From the IMG/VR virus record IMGVR_UViG_3300032144_000043, positions 1 through 22,649 of that record: a stretch of DNA of 22,649 nt; one strand, written 5' to 3'. The DNA comes from a virus. Made by a program: the position numbers and the translations under genes. Below are positions 1-7,988 of the stretch, piece by piece; position 1 is the first letter of the stretch; every line of letters starts with the position of its first letter. Below the pieces are notes generated by a model that worked only from the letters and a program-made list of their open reading frames with translations, was not told the DNA's origin and searched no databases.

Positions 1-90
1 GCCTGCTGCGCCGGGAGGATCGGTGCCGACCTGTCCGTCCGCACCAACGAGCTGCGCCTGGACGCGGTAATTCCACGGAAAATCCGCCAT
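1..90 (-). CDS. Phage structural-module protein, N-terminal fragment
   Basis: The minus-strand frame starts with ATG at 88-90 and stays open to the window edge, so only about 30 N-terminal residues are visible (beginning MADFPWNYRVQAQLVG). The start overlaps the stop of the preceding gene by one base (TGATG), the coupling seen throughout this operon. Its place just after the head-tail joining gene suggests a head completion or tail protein. The visible piece is too short to assign a family. Confidence 0.5.
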   Translation of the reverse strand, partial: MADFPWNYRVQAQLVGADGQVGTDPPGAAG

Positions 91-437
91 CACAGCGTCC
101 TTTCGAGCAACAGCAGATATTCACCGGCGGCTTCGCCATCCGGTCCCGGAATCGGGCGCACCGCGACGACCCGCCAGTCGAAACCGGCGAGCGCAAGGGT
201 CGCGTCGTCGAGATCGGCTGCCGATACGCCGGCATCGGCAAGAGCGCTCGCCTGCACGGCGGCGGCGGGGACAATCGTGTTGACCCCGACGCCATCGAGG
301 TCCAGCGCGACACCGCGCGTCTGATCGATCACGGCCAGGGTGAGCGTCTCCGCCGGAGAGCCGAGCGTCACCGTCGCCGACACCGCGAAATTCGGGTCGG
401 CGTAGATGCGGTCGAGCATGCCGGCAAAGACGCTCAC
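90..437 (-). CDS. Putative phage head-tail joining protein
   Basis: A 115-aa acidic protein with a GTG start. It begins with MSVFAGMLDRIYADPNFAV, has a central stretch that looks rich in beta strands, and ends in the strand-like YLLLLERTL. Its size and position, directly after the DUF2190 gene, match the FII-like head-tail joining proteins of lambda-type morphogenesis modules. I see no diagnostic motif, so the role rests mainly on gene order. The start lies six bases after the TAA of the DUF2190 gene and lacks a strong Shine-Dalgarno (SD) sequence, so reinitiation is likely. A generic head completion protein is the alternative. Confidence 0.55.
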   Translation of the reverse strand: MSVFAGMLDRIYADPNFAVSATVTLGSPAETLTLAVIDQTRGVALDLDGVGVNTIVPAAAVQASALADAGVSAADLDDATLALAGFDWRVVAVRPIPGPDGEAAGEYLLLLERTL

Positions 438-443
438 GGCAGC

Positions 444-794
444 TTACGGCGAGGTCGGGCCGGGGATCGCGATGCCGTTGAGACGCACGCGCGCAGTCGC
501 ATCGGCGCTCAACGCATCCTGCGTCACCGCGCCAATGAAATAGCCGCCATCGTCATCCGACACCTCGCCGGCGGTGGGGTCCCAATAGACGACATCGCCC
601 TCGCTGAGGGCGCCGGCCGCCTTGGGCAGGTCCCAGACGCCGACCAGATCAACCTCGACCGGATCGCCGGCCGAGGCGTCGTACTTCGCGACGCCGAAAA
701 ACGCTCCGACCAGCACGCCGTCGCCCGAACTGACGCCGCCGGTCGGTGCCGTCAGGGTGATCGTGTTGCCCGGCTGAACATGGTTGGTTGCCAC
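444..794 (-). CDS. DUF2190 family phage protein (capsid decoration candidate)
   Basis: A 116-aa protein with the layout of DUF2190 proteins: an N-terminal strand region (HVQPGNTITLTAPTGGVSSG), a VGAFFGVAKYDA segment, a DLVGVWDLPKA segment, and a GDVVYWDP turn followed by IGAVTQDA and a final strand ARVRLNG. Members usually sit beside the major capsid gene and are thought to be small head or decoration proteins. Here it lies 39 bases after the capsid gene on the same strand. The start is GTG, preceded by a near-perfect SD (AGGAGGT) five bases upstream, which fits a highly expressed structural protein. Confidence 0.85.
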   Translation of the reverse strand: MATNHVQPGNTITLTAPTGGVSSGDGVLVGAFFGVAKYDASAGDPVEVDLVGVWDLPKAAGALSEGDVVYWDPTAGEVSDDDGGYFIGAVTQDALSADATARVRLNGIAIPGPTSP

Positions 795-833
795 GGCAAA
801 CCTCCTTCAGATCAGGGTTGAGAGGACGCCGGC

Positions 834-2387
834 TTACGGCGAGCCGCTGGCGCCATCGTTGCGGTAGGCGCCGCGGTAATCGATCGCGCCGACGCCGAAA
901 TCATGTTCGAGCTTGACCTTCATGCCCTGATAGTCGAACTCGTCTTCCGAGGTCAGGCGCGGCCCCTCGAAGCCTTCGAGGTAGCCATAAATGAAGGCCG
1001 GCGCGCTCGCCGGGTCGGCGAACAGATACCAGGCGTCGCCGGGGATGTTCGGATCGCCTTGCACCTGCAACGAGCGCATCGACACCGGAACCGTGTTGGT
1101 CACCACCGCCGGCGTGATCGCGGTCAACAGCTGTTCCGCCGTCGTCAACATGTCCGGTCCGGTGACGAGCACCGAGGGACGGATCGCGATCTTGAGACCG
1201 TCGATCGAGGTCTGCATCATCATCGCCGCGCGCGCCGCGCCGATGGCCGCGACCGAAATGTCGGCCCCGTCCTCGTCGAGGTTGTTGTGGTCGGCGTGGA
1301 ACACCGCCTTGCTGTCGGTAACGAGCGTCGGGCCGCGCGCGCCGTTGCTCAGCAGCATCTCGTAGGCTTTGACGTTCTCCCAATCGGCGATGCGCTCGCC
1401 GGTGCTGCCCAATACCTGCTCGATCGCGCCGAGCTGGTCGTTGACGATCACCTGCCGGCTGATGCGCAGCATGCGGCCATAGGGCGAAACGCGGAACGTC
1501 TCCTTGCTCTCGCCGAAGGTGCCGCTCTTGATCTCGCCGGCCTCGTTGATCGGCAACAGCTCCGGGAAATCGCCCGCCCGGATGACATTCACGTCGCGGA
1601 AGTCGGGCGCGGTGTAGCGCGCCGCCCACAGCCGGTAGGTCGGCATTGCCGCCTGGTAGCGGGCCAGCAGCCGGACATTGAGGGCGTTCGTCAGGATCAG
1701 CGGGAAATCCGAGGTCGTCAGAAACGCGCGCGCGAACATCTCGTCAACCTGTCGCGGCGTGCGCAGCGGCTTCTGCCAGCCGATGCACTCCGCAGCGATC
1801 TCGACCAGTTCGCGTTCGGCCCATTCACGGCCGATCGCCGGCACCTCGACGCCGCGCTGCCCGCCGGCGCGCGCCAGCCGGGCGACGATCGCGGCAGCCA
1901 TGCCTTCGCGGCGCGTCTCGGTTTCGTCGCGGGTCACCTGGGCGTGCGAGAACACCGGATTGCGCTCGGAATTCGCGCGCATGTCGTCGAGAATTGCGCT
2001 CCGCACGGCCATCTCGTCGGAACCTTCCTCGATATGCCGCTCGACGAATTCCTCGGAGCGGTTGAAATCGCGGCCGAGCCGGCGGATGGCGCTGATGCGC
2101 GCACGCTCGGCGACGATCGCCGCCTGCGGATCGCCCGATTGACGCGCCGGCGGCGTCTGCGCGGCGCGCTCGCCCTCGACGATCAGCCCGCGCACGCGTT
2201 CGGCGTCGGCGAGCATGGCCTGATGCTCGCGTTCCAGGCGATCGGCATCGGCCTGCGGCGTCTGCTCGGTGATCTGCGCCGGCATCGCCACAGCACGGGT
2301 CTGCAATTCGCCCGCGAGAAACCGCAACTGGTCGAGCGTCAGCGTTCCGCCGGCCCGGAGCTGGGCCAGCAGCTGTTCGTAGTTCAT
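834..2387 (-). CDS. Major capsid protein, Mu gpT-like
   Basis: A 517-aa protein. Residues 1-150 are helical and charged and may be a scaffold-like or delta domain (start MNYEQLLAQLRAGG). From about residue 190 on it resembles Mu gpT-type major head subunits: SDFPLILTNALNVRLLARYQ, then an aromatic stretch ending in DFRDVNVIRAGDFPEL, then YGRMLRISRQVIVNDQLGAI and AVFHADHNNL. The order prohead protease, capsid, DUF2190 supports the call. Some alphaproteobacterial phages fuse the protease and this capsid type; here they are separate genes 11 bases apart. The ATG start has a GGGGG-type SD. Confidence 0.88.
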   Translation of the reverse strand: MNYEQLLAQLRAGGTLTLDQLRFLAGELQTRAVAMPAQITEQTPQADADRLEREHQAMLADAERVRGLIVEGERAAQTPPARQSGDPQAAIVAERARISAIRRLGRDFNRSEEFVERHIEEGSDEMAVRSAILDDMRANSERNPVFSHAQVTRDETETRREGMAAAIVARLARAGGQRGVEVPAIGREWAERELVEIAAECIGWQKPLRTPRQVDEMFARAFLTTSDFPLILTNALNVRLLARYQAAMPTYRLWAARYTAPDFRDVNVIRAGDFPELLPINEAGEIKSGTFGESKETFRVSPYGRMLRISRQVIVNDQLGAIEQVLGSTGERIADWENVKAYEMLLSNGARGPTLVTDSKAVFHADHNNLDEDGADISVAAIGAARAAMMMQTSIDGLKIAIRPSVLVTGPDMLTTAEQLLTAITPAVVTNTVPVSMRSLQVQGDPNIPGDAWYLFADPASAPAFIYGYLEGFEGPRLTSEDEFDYQGMKVKLEHDFGVGAIDYRGAYRNDGASGSP

Positions 2388-2398
2388 GTTGACCCCCT

Positions 2399-3046
2399 TC
2401 AGAGGTGGTTAAGCAGCCGGCCCACTTGCCGCTGTTTCATGCGCATGCGTATTGCGTGCGCGACCGGCGAAAACCGCCGTTGTTCGGCGCCGGTGACGGC
2501 GCACGGGAACACGCAATCGGCCGAGCGGATGCCGGCGCCACCATCGGCACCGATCGGCACCGCCGACACTTCCATCGGCTCCCAATCGATCACGCGCACC
2601 AGCGGCACCTTGCCGTCCTTCTCGATGCGCTCGACGCCGTGGATGCGATAGCCGACCGAAACATTGCGAATGATGCCGTCGGCGATTTTCTGGATCGTCG
2701 CCGCGTCCGGTTCGGCTCGCGATAGCTGCACCCGCGCAAGACCCTGGCCGCGCTCAATCCGCGCACTGCCTGGCACCACGGCGCCGATGACGCTCGACAG
2801 AGACCATTGGCCATGCGTGTCGAGCAGCGGCGCGCCGGCATTGAGCCGATCGAGCCGCACTGCATTGGCGGAGACGACAAGCTCTTCGTCAAATTCCTCG
2901 GCACCGTCCCAGGTGTACCTGACGCGGCGCACAGTCGCGCCGGTCGTGAAGACGAGATCGACGGCTCGCTCCTCGGCGCTGAACGATTGCGGTTCAAGCA
3001 TGCCCTGCCGCGCCATCAGCGGCAGGCTCACATTCCCCTGCATCAC
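2399..3046 (-). CDS. HK97-family prohead serine protease
   Basis: A 215-aa maturation protease. Visible family motifs are GAPLLDTHGQWSLSSVIGAV (candidate catalytic His78), IIRNVSVGYRI (candidate nucleophile Ser130) and WEPMEVSAVPIGADGGAGIR. Such proteases cut scaffold and capsid N-termini during prohead maturation. The start overlaps the stop of the portal gene by four bases (ATGA), and the major capsid gene follows immediately. Residues after about 185 are basic and look disordered, which is usual for a self-cleaved tail. Confidence 0.9.
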   Translation of the reverse strand: MMQGNVSLPLMARQGMLEPQSFSAEERAVDLVFTTGATVRRVRYTWDGAEEFDEELVVSANAVRLDRLNAGAPLLDTHGQWSLSSVIGAVVPGSARIERGQGLARVQLSRAEPDAATIQKIADGIIRNVSVGYRIHGVERIEKDGKVPLVRVIDWEPMEVSAVPIGADGGAGIRSADCVFPCAVTGAEQRRFSPVAHAIRMRMKQRQVGRLLNHL

Positions 3047-4584
3047 GCCACCTGCCGGAGTGCGCCGCGCTGCGGCGACGCCGATTGCTGTTGCTCACGC
3101 GCCGACTCGCCGGCCTGCTCGGCACCGGAGCGCGCAGTTCGGCGCGGATCGCAGTCGAGGATCAGGCCGAATTCGTCGAGCACATCATTGCCATCGCGGA
3201 TTTCCGCCAGCACATCACGCGGTGGCCGGCCGGTGCGGCGGCCGATCACGGCAAACAGGCTGTCGAACCCCGCCCTCACCGCCAAAAGATCGGCGTTGAT
3301 GTCGTCGAGCGGCTGCACCGACTGGAATACCGGCGTGTCCCACTCGACCGGGATCGAGCGCGTCGGCAACAACCCCGCGAGGAAAGCCGTCTCGCAGAAC
3401 CAGTCCCAAATCGGGTTGAGCGCCATCGGGATAACCGACAGCCACTGCTTCATCTCGACAAGCCGCCGGAACTCGTTGAGGCCGGCCCGCATCGACGAGA
3501 AATTCACGTCCGACATGTCGCCGGTCAGCAATTCGTAGGGCACCAGATACCCGGCCGCGACCTCGTGCAGCCCGATCTTCATGTAATCGACGTAGCCGCC
3601 AGATTGCGTCGGGTTGTTAAACTTGATGTCCCGACCCGGCGCCGCGTAAGCGATCAAACCCGGCTCGAATTGCTCGACCGGATTGCCCTGCGCGTCGGTT
3701 ACAACCATGCCGTCGCGCTCGACCGAGGCAATCCCCCCGCCTTCAAGCGACTCGTCCGCCGTCACAAAGCCGACAACGCATGCCTCGGTCTTTTTTCGGA
3801 CCCGCTCGGCCTCCCCGTAATCAGCAAGATCGCGCGTCGCCATGATGATCGCCGAACACCACGGCACACCGCGCACCTGGCTACGCTCGCGATCGTAGAG
3901 GTGGATAACCTCGGCCGCCGGAACGGGGCGGCTCAACAGGCTCACCCCACTCGATAGACCGGCATTCCCCGGATGATCGGCAAACAGCCAGTAGGCCGAC
4001 CGCCGCCCGATCGGGTCGAACTCGACGCCGTTGACGACCTTGCCGCGCGCGCCGAGGTTCTCCGTCCTCGACTCGTCGAGCAATTCCCCCTCGATCACCT
4101 GCAATTGCAGCGGCACCGGAAGACCATCCTCCGGCCGGCGAAGGCGCCGCCGCACCAGCACGTCGCCGGCCTCGACCATCTCGCCGATCATCAGTTTTTG
4201 CAGCCCGCCGAAATCGAGCTGCCCGTCCGCATCGCAGACCTTCGCCCATTCGGCAAACAGCTCGTTCGCACGCGCCGATGGCGAGCGCGGCCAGATGCCG
4301 GTTCCGACGATGTTGGCAACCCAGGCGGACTTGGCCTTTTTCGCGTGCGCGTTGTTCCGCGACAGGTCACGCGAACGGTTGCGCAACGTCGACAGCGAGC
4401 GCGCGATCTCGGCATCGGCCGAAGTTTTCGACGTGCGCCAGCCATCCGTCCGGCGCCCGACCGAGGCCCCGTCATAGGCCCGCGCCGCGTCGAGCACCGC
4501 ACGCGCGCGGCCGCGGCGGATCGCGGCTGCAGGCGCGAAATACCCGATCCCCCGGTCAAGCCAGTTGAGCCGCAGCGCCATCAA
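3043..4584 (-). CDS. Lambda-family phage portal protein
   Basis: A 513-aa protein with the hallmarks of lambda gpB-type portals: a region around residues 60-95 containing LSTLRNRSRDLSRNNAHAKK, then VANIVGTGIWP, EMVEAGDVLVRRR, VIHLYDRERSQVRGVPWCS and VNFSSMRAGLNEFRRLVEM. The portal forms the dodecameric DNA entry ring and docks the terminase. It sits between the gpW-like gene (ATGA overlap upstream) and the prohead protease (ATGA overlap downstream), which is the expected order. The length is near the family norm. Confidence 0.93.
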   Translation of the reverse strand: MMALRLNWLDRGIGYFAPAAAIRRGRARAVLDAARAYDGASVGRRTDGWRTSKTSADAEIARSLSTLRNRSRDLSRNNAHAKKAKSAWVANIVGTGIWPRSPSARANELFAEWAKVCDADGQLDFGGLQKLMIGEMVEAGDVLVRRRLRRPEDGLPVPLQLQVIEGELLDESRTENLGARGKVVNGVEFDPIGRRSAYWLFADHPGNAGLSSGVSLLSRPVPAAEVIHLYDRERSQVRGVPWCSAIIMATRDLADYGEAERVRKKTEACVVGFVTADESLEGGGIASVERDGMVVTDAQGNPVEQFEPGLIAYAAPGRDIKFNNPTQSGGYVDYMKIGLHEVAAGYLVPYELLTGDMSDVNFSSMRAGLNEFRRLVEMKQWLSVIPMALNPIWDWFCETAFLAGLLPTRSIPVEWDTPVFQSVQPLDDINADLLAVRAGFDSLFAVIGRRTGRPPRDVLAEIRDGNDVLDEFGLILDCDPRRTARSGAEQAGESAREQQQSASPQRGALRQVA

Positions 4585-4778
4585 TACCCCCGGCGAAACC
4601 CGGCTACGCCAACCCGCGGCCTCGGCCCGCCACTCGCCCGCTCCAATTCACGGATGCGGCTTAGCAGCCCGGCGGCGCTGTCGTATGTCACTGACCGCCC
4701 CTCGTACTCGACGCGCAGCGTGCCGCTCGCATAGGCGCGCCGCAGCGCCGACAGCTCGGCGTCGGTGTAGTCGCTCAT
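4581..4778 (-). CDS. gpW-like head-tail joining protein
   Basis: A 65-aa protein (MSDYTDAELSALRRAYASGT onward) with the compact alpha-beta pattern of lambda gpW. It starts with an ELSALRRAYASG helix, has a strand pair EYEGRSVTYDS and ends with the helix LLSRIRELERASG. gpW joins the portal to the tail connector. I chose the ATG at 4778 because it forms an ATGA overlap with the terminase stop and has AAGGA eight bases upstream. An in-frame ATG three codons earlier (4787) would add MAA and has worse spacing. Confidence 0.88.
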   Translation of the reverse strand: MSDYTDAELSALRRAYASGTLRVEYEGRSVTYDSAAGLLSRIRELERASGGPRPRVGVAGFRRGY

Positions 4779-6718
4779 CGCAGCCATCCTTGGCGGCGCC
4801 CACCAAAATATGCGCCGCGCCGGCTCGCCTCTGCGACTGCCGCAGCCTCAGCCACGACGACGGAAGCGGGCGCAATCGGCTTTGGCTCCGGCACTCGCAT
4901 TGCCCGCAACTCCGCCCAGCGCTCCGGCGTGTACCGATCCAACCCCAGCTTCGCCGCCATCGCCCGCGCCCCCACGATCAGGTCGAGCTGCTCGTTCGGC
5001 CGGTTCTTCAGCAGCCGCCATTCGCGGTCCATGATCCCGGTGCGCCGCTCGACCTCGGCCAAATACTCAGCCGTCATCTGCTCGTAGAACTCGCGGTCGC
5101 ACTGCATTGGGAAGTGCAGCTTCACATTCCCGTCGATCGCGGCGCGCAGCGACGCATACACCCAGACCTTCAACGCAAAGGTTCCGAGCGGCCACAGCAG
5201 CACGCCGCTCTTGACCGTCTTCCCCTGCCAGGTGATGTCCTGCGGCGCCGGGCGGCCGATCATCGGCAGCATCGGGCCCGGCCGACCGTCCGTCGCAAAC
5301 ACTCGCTCGCGACCCCGGCAGAACGCATATACGCGCGGCGACAAAAACCCGCTGTCGACTCCGAACGCATCGGCCGGCCAGCCCGGCCCATCATCTCCGC
5401 GATGGTACGCGCGCCGCGTCACCTCGCTCAGCGCGGCCCACACCTTGTCGTCGCTCTCCGTGTCGCCGTGGATGACGCCGCGGTCGACGAGCCAGCATTC
5501 CAGCCCCTCGCCCCAACCGTAAACCGCCCACTCGATCCGGTTTTTCTGCACATCGGCCATACCGGTGAGCGCCAGCGCGCCATCGGGGATGCGGCCGATC
5601 GGATAATCCTCGCGCCGCAGCATCAGCTTTTCCCACTCCGGCGCCTCTCCCTTCTCCTCGAATGGCTCTCCGAGCGCGGTGTTGATCCAAGTCCGTAACG
5701 TATTCGGCGATCCCTTGGCGGCCATGAAATCGACCGCCGTCTCGCCCCAGCTTCGCCACGGGCTATAAAGCTCATTGAGGTGGAAACCCGCAGGCTTGCC
5801 CGACCCAGGCGCTTCCGCCCGCCATTCGCCGCGCGCCAGCATCCAGCCTTTGCGATGCGCCGGGATCAGCTCCTCACAGTGCTCACACTGGTACACCGCC
5901 TCCTCGGGCGGCAAACCCACCTCACGAAACTTGACTCTCTGCCACACCAGCGTTTGCACCGCGCCACAGAAGGGGCACGGCACCCAATATCGTCGCTGGT
6001 CCGACAGCGCCCATTCCGCTTCGATCCGCGACCGTCCCACCAGCGTCGGCGTCGAGACGATCAGCACCTTGCGGTTCCAGAACGTCGCCGCGCGCTTGAT
6101 CGCGAGGCTCACCGGATCACCCTCCGACCCGGCGCTGATAGGATACCGATCCACCTCATCGAGAAACACGAACCGGATCGGCCGCGACGCCAGTCCGCTC
6201 GGCGCATTCGCCCCAACGATCGTGATGTGCCCGCCAGCAAATTTCTTGTGCTGGACGGTGTTCTCACTATCCCGCGACCGCGGCTCCGCCACCTTTCCCC
6301 GCAGTGCCGGGCTGTCCCGCAACATCGGCGCAAGCCGGTCTTTCGACCATGCCTTGCCCAGGTCCGTCGTCGGCTGCACGACAAGCACCGGGCCAGGGTC
6401 CTGATCGATCACAAACCCGCAGGCGTTGTTCAGCAGCTCCGTCTTGCCGACCTGAGCGCTGCTCATCACGACCACACGCTCAACCGGCGACGACGGCGAC
6501 AGGCAGTCCATGATCTCGCGCTGATACGGCGCGCGCGAAGTCCGCCACTCCCCCGGCTCGGCACTGGCCTCCGGGCTGAGCCGCCGGAAACGATCAGCCC
6601 ACGCGCTTACGGTGAGGCGGGGAGGCGGCTTTGCCGTCCGACGCGTCTGCCGCAGAATCGCCCGCAGGCTCGTCCTGCCCTCGCTTGTCGTCTCGTAGGT
6701 CGTCGTCGGCAAGCTCAC
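4775..6718 (-). CDS. Terminase large subunit, lambda gpA family
   Basis: A 647-aa packaging ATPase/nuclease. The P-loop-like motif SSAQVGKT is near residues 86-93, Walker B FVFLDEVD near 183-190, and the coupling motif VSTPT near 221. Two CxxC pairs (CPFC near 248, CEHC near 278) form a zinc ribbon typical of gpA-type terminases. The C-terminal RNase H-like nuclease begins near GMADVQKNRIEWAVYGW. The GTG start at 6718 has GAGG upstream and overlaps the small-subunit gene by 125 bases. The alternatives I checked near residues 35-37 (CTC, GTA) are not start codons, so I keep the long form. Confidence 0.95.
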   Translation of the reverse strand: MSLPTTTYETTSEGRTSLRAILRQTRRTAKPPPRLTVSAWADRFRRLSPEASAEPGEWRTSRAPYQREIMDCLSPSSPVERVVVMSSAQVGKTELLNNACGFVIDQDPGPVLVVQPTTDLGKAWSKDRLAPMLRDSPALRGKVAEPRSRDSENTVQHKKFAGGHITIVGANAPSGLASRPIRFVFLDEVDRYPISAGSEGDPVSLAIKRAATFWNRKVLIVSTPTLVGRSRIEAEWALSDQRRYWVPCPFCGAVQTLVWQRVKFREVGLPPEEAVYQCEHCEELIPAHRKGWMLARGEWRAEAPGSGKPAGFHLNELYSPWRSWGETAVDFMAAKGSPNTLRTWINTALGEPFEEKGEAPEWEKLMLRREDYPIGRIPDGALALTGMADVQKNRIEWAVYGWGEGLECWLVDRGVIHGDTESDDKVWAALSEVTRRAYHRGDDGPGWPADAFGVDSGFLSPRVYAFCRGRERVFATDGRPGPMLPMIGRPAPQDITWQGKTVKSGVLLWPLGTFALKVWVYASLRAAIDGNVKLHFPMQCDREFYEQMTAEYLAEVERRTGIMDREWRLLKNRPNEQLDLIVGARAMAAKLGLDRYTPERWAELRAMRVPEPKPIAPASVVVAEAAAVAEASRRGAYFGGRRQGWLR

Positions 6719-7163
6719 GCAACGCCTCGTGCAAGACGTCCTCCAGCATACTGCGCGTCAAGATCAGGTCCGTCTCGGCGACCAGCGCCGGCGCCAGCTT
6801 CGCCGGAATCCCCAACACCTTCGCGCGGAAGGCCGCCACCATATCGGCCCATGCCTTCCCGACATCTGCGGCGGCCAGCGCATCGCCGCGCCGAAGCGCT
6901 AAGTCGATCTCGGCCATCGCTGCCTCGGCAGCCAGCTTGCGCCGCTTCAGCTCGTCAATGTCGGCATCGGACGTGTCGCCAACCGCATTGGCCGCGGCCT
7001 GTTCCTCGCGCCAGCGTATTACCTCGGCGATGTCGATCCGCCAGGGAGTGACCCGATCGCCGCGAGCGACAACCGGCATCCCGTTCCTGATCCAGATGCG
7101 TAGCCCGGCAATCGATTTGCCGGTGATCTCGGCCGCTTCGCCAAGCGTGACGATCTTGCCCAT
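6594..7163 (-). CDS. Terminase small subunit, Nu1-like DNA-packaging protein
   Basis: A 189-aa protein with an N-terminal winged helix-turn-helix (TLGEAAEITGKSIAGLRIWI, residues 6-25) like lambda Nu1. A long helical assembly region follows (about 55-150), then a polar, probably disordered tail (DDKRGQDEPAGDS onward) encoded in the stretch that overlaps the large subunit. Nu1-type proteins recognise the packaging site and recruit the large subunit. It is the first gene of the structural operon after a 300-base non-coding region carrying GTTAAC repeats, a plausible binding site. Confidence 0.88.
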   Translation of the reverse strand: MGKIVTLGEAAEITGKSIAGLRIWIRNGMPVVARGDRVTPWRIDIAEVIRWREEQAAANAVGDTSDADIDELKRRKLAAEAAMAEIDLALRRGDALAAADVGKAWADMVAAFRAKVLGIPAKLAPALVAETDLILTRSMLEDVLHEALRELADDDLRDDKRGQDEPAGDSAADASDGKAASPPHRKRVG

Positions 7164-7269
7164 GATGACGCGGCAGCAACCTCAACCGCAACGGCCAGCC
7201 ACTAGCTAACTCGGGCACTCCGCTGACCCGTATAGCTCCCAGGGCCGGGAAGGACCCGTTCGGCCCACT

Positions 7270-7313
7270 GTTAACCTTTGTTAACGACCCCGGGTTGTTA
7301 ACCATTTTGTTAC
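7270..7313. repeat. GTTAAC repeat/palindrome cluster
   Basis: Three GTTAAC hexamers occur at 7270-7275, 7280-7285 and 7297-7302, plus GTTAC at 7309-7313. The second and third form a 23-bp imperfect dyad (GTTAAC, spacer containing CCCCGGG, GTTAAC). The cluster is AT-rich in an otherwise GC-rich phage and sits about 110 bases upstream of the terminase small-subunit gene. A binding site for that subunit (cos/pac-like) or an operator for the late promoter are the likeliest roles; neither is proven. Confidence 0.55.
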
Positions 7314-7366
7314 AAAGGGCGCCATGGTGACGGGGTTAGGCTCCACAACTTTTCTACTCGCCTGCA

Positions 7367-7405
7367 GAAACACAAAGCCCGCCATCGGCCGAGGCCGGGC
7401 GGGCT
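7367..7405 (-). terminator. Rho-independent-type terminator (leftward)
   Basis: The arms AGCCCGCC (7376-7383) and GGCGGGCT (7398-7405) pair perfectly, with a nested CGGCC/GGCCG stem inside. Read on the minus strand, the hairpin is followed by TTTGTGTTT. It lies about 60 bases after the stop of the gene at 7463 and probably ends the transcript that contains the CRISPR array and that gene. Confidence 0.7.
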
Positions 7406-7462
7406 GCATCCTCTCGCAGTGCGCGAGACGTATCGTCCTGATCCATGATGACGGGCCGCATG

Positions 7463-7972
7463 TCAAGCATATTTTGCGGCACGCTGTCGATTGGAGCATG
7501 AGGCGTAGTGGTCTGCGAGGCTGTCGAGGCCCAGCTTCAGCATGCCCATGACCTGCTTGCGGTCTTCGGATCGCCGAGCTGCGAGTGTCTCGACGGTGAT
7601 CTCGCCGCCGGCTGCGTCGCCGATGACGACAGGCAGGACGATGGCGGATGCGCTCTTACCGATGGACTGCACGGCGTGCCGGTATGCGGTGGCGGCATCG
7701 ATCTGCCCATCGGTCAGGCCCAGACCGCTCCGTGTTCCGCTGTAGCGGTCGCCGTCCCGAACGCCGCAGATGCCGAATTCCCAATCCGCTCGCAGGTCCA
7801 TTGCCGCATCGACCTGGCGCTTGGTGAGCAGGTCTCGGGCGGCATAGCGCTCCACGGGGGCCTGCACTCTGCGCATGCGCATGCCGGCATGTGCGGGTTC
7901 GGCCTCGGTCCCTATGGCCGGGGCCTCCACGACCTTGCCGTGCTGTGCGCGGTAGTCTCGTTCCGTAGGCAA
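7463..7972 (-). CDS. DUF6456-like phage protein downstream of the CRISPR array
   Basis: A 169-aa protein. The central and C-terminal parts resemble alphaproteobacterial DUF6456 proteins: QVDAAMDLRADWEFG, then LTDGQIDAATAYRHAVQSIG, a short hydrophobic IVLPVVIGD strand, and GMLKLGLDSLADHYA at the end. That family is DNA-binding-like, and in phages often lies between replication and packaging genes. The start is TTG, chosen because AGAGGA lies eight bases upstream (7981-7986) and no better start fits. The start codon is 16 bases from the last CRISPR repeat, so the array transcript is likely its 5' untranslated region. Family assignment is by eye; a late-gene regulator is a guess. Confidence 0.6.
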   Translation of the reverse strand: MPTERDYRAQHGKVVEAPAIGTEAEPAHAGMRMRRVQAPVERYAARDLLTKRQVDAAMDLRADWEFGICGVRDGDRYSGTRSGLGLTDGQIDAATAYRHAVQSIGKSASAIVLPVVIGDAAGGEITVETLAARRSEDRKQVMGMLKLGLDSLADHYASCSNRQRAAKYA

Positions 7973-7980
7973 CGTGACTG

Positions 7981-7986
7981 TCCTCT
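7981..7986 (-). promoter_or_regulatory. Ribosome binding site adjoining the terminal CRISPR repeat
   Basis: On the minus strand AGAGGA is followed eight bases later by the TTG start of the 169-aa gene. The SD lies two bases beyond the diverged end of the terminal repeat, whose canonical end (GCGAGAG) is itself purine-rich. This supports the otherwise unusual TTG start. Confidence 0.5.
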
Positions 7987-7988
7987 CT

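Larger units (their letters stand above)
7164..7462. other. Non-coding region between the CRISPR-side operon and the packaging genes
   Basis: I see no convincing gene here. It holds the GTTAAC palindrome cluster (7270-7313) and a terminator for the leftward transcript ending at 7463 (7367-7405). It must also hold whatever promoter drives the late packaging operon, which I could not place with confidence. A reading frame at 7281-7499 exists but contains the terminator hairpin and shows no protein-like pattern. Confidence 0.6.

Noticed and set aside
903-2651. 582-aa open frame on the plus strand opposite the capsid and protease genes
   Set aside because: It is an Arg/His-rich shadow of GC-rich genes on the other strand, with no motifs or ribosome binding site.
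7281-7499. 72-aa minus-strand frame after the DUF6456-like gene
   Set aside because: It contains the terminator hairpin and has no protein-like pattern.
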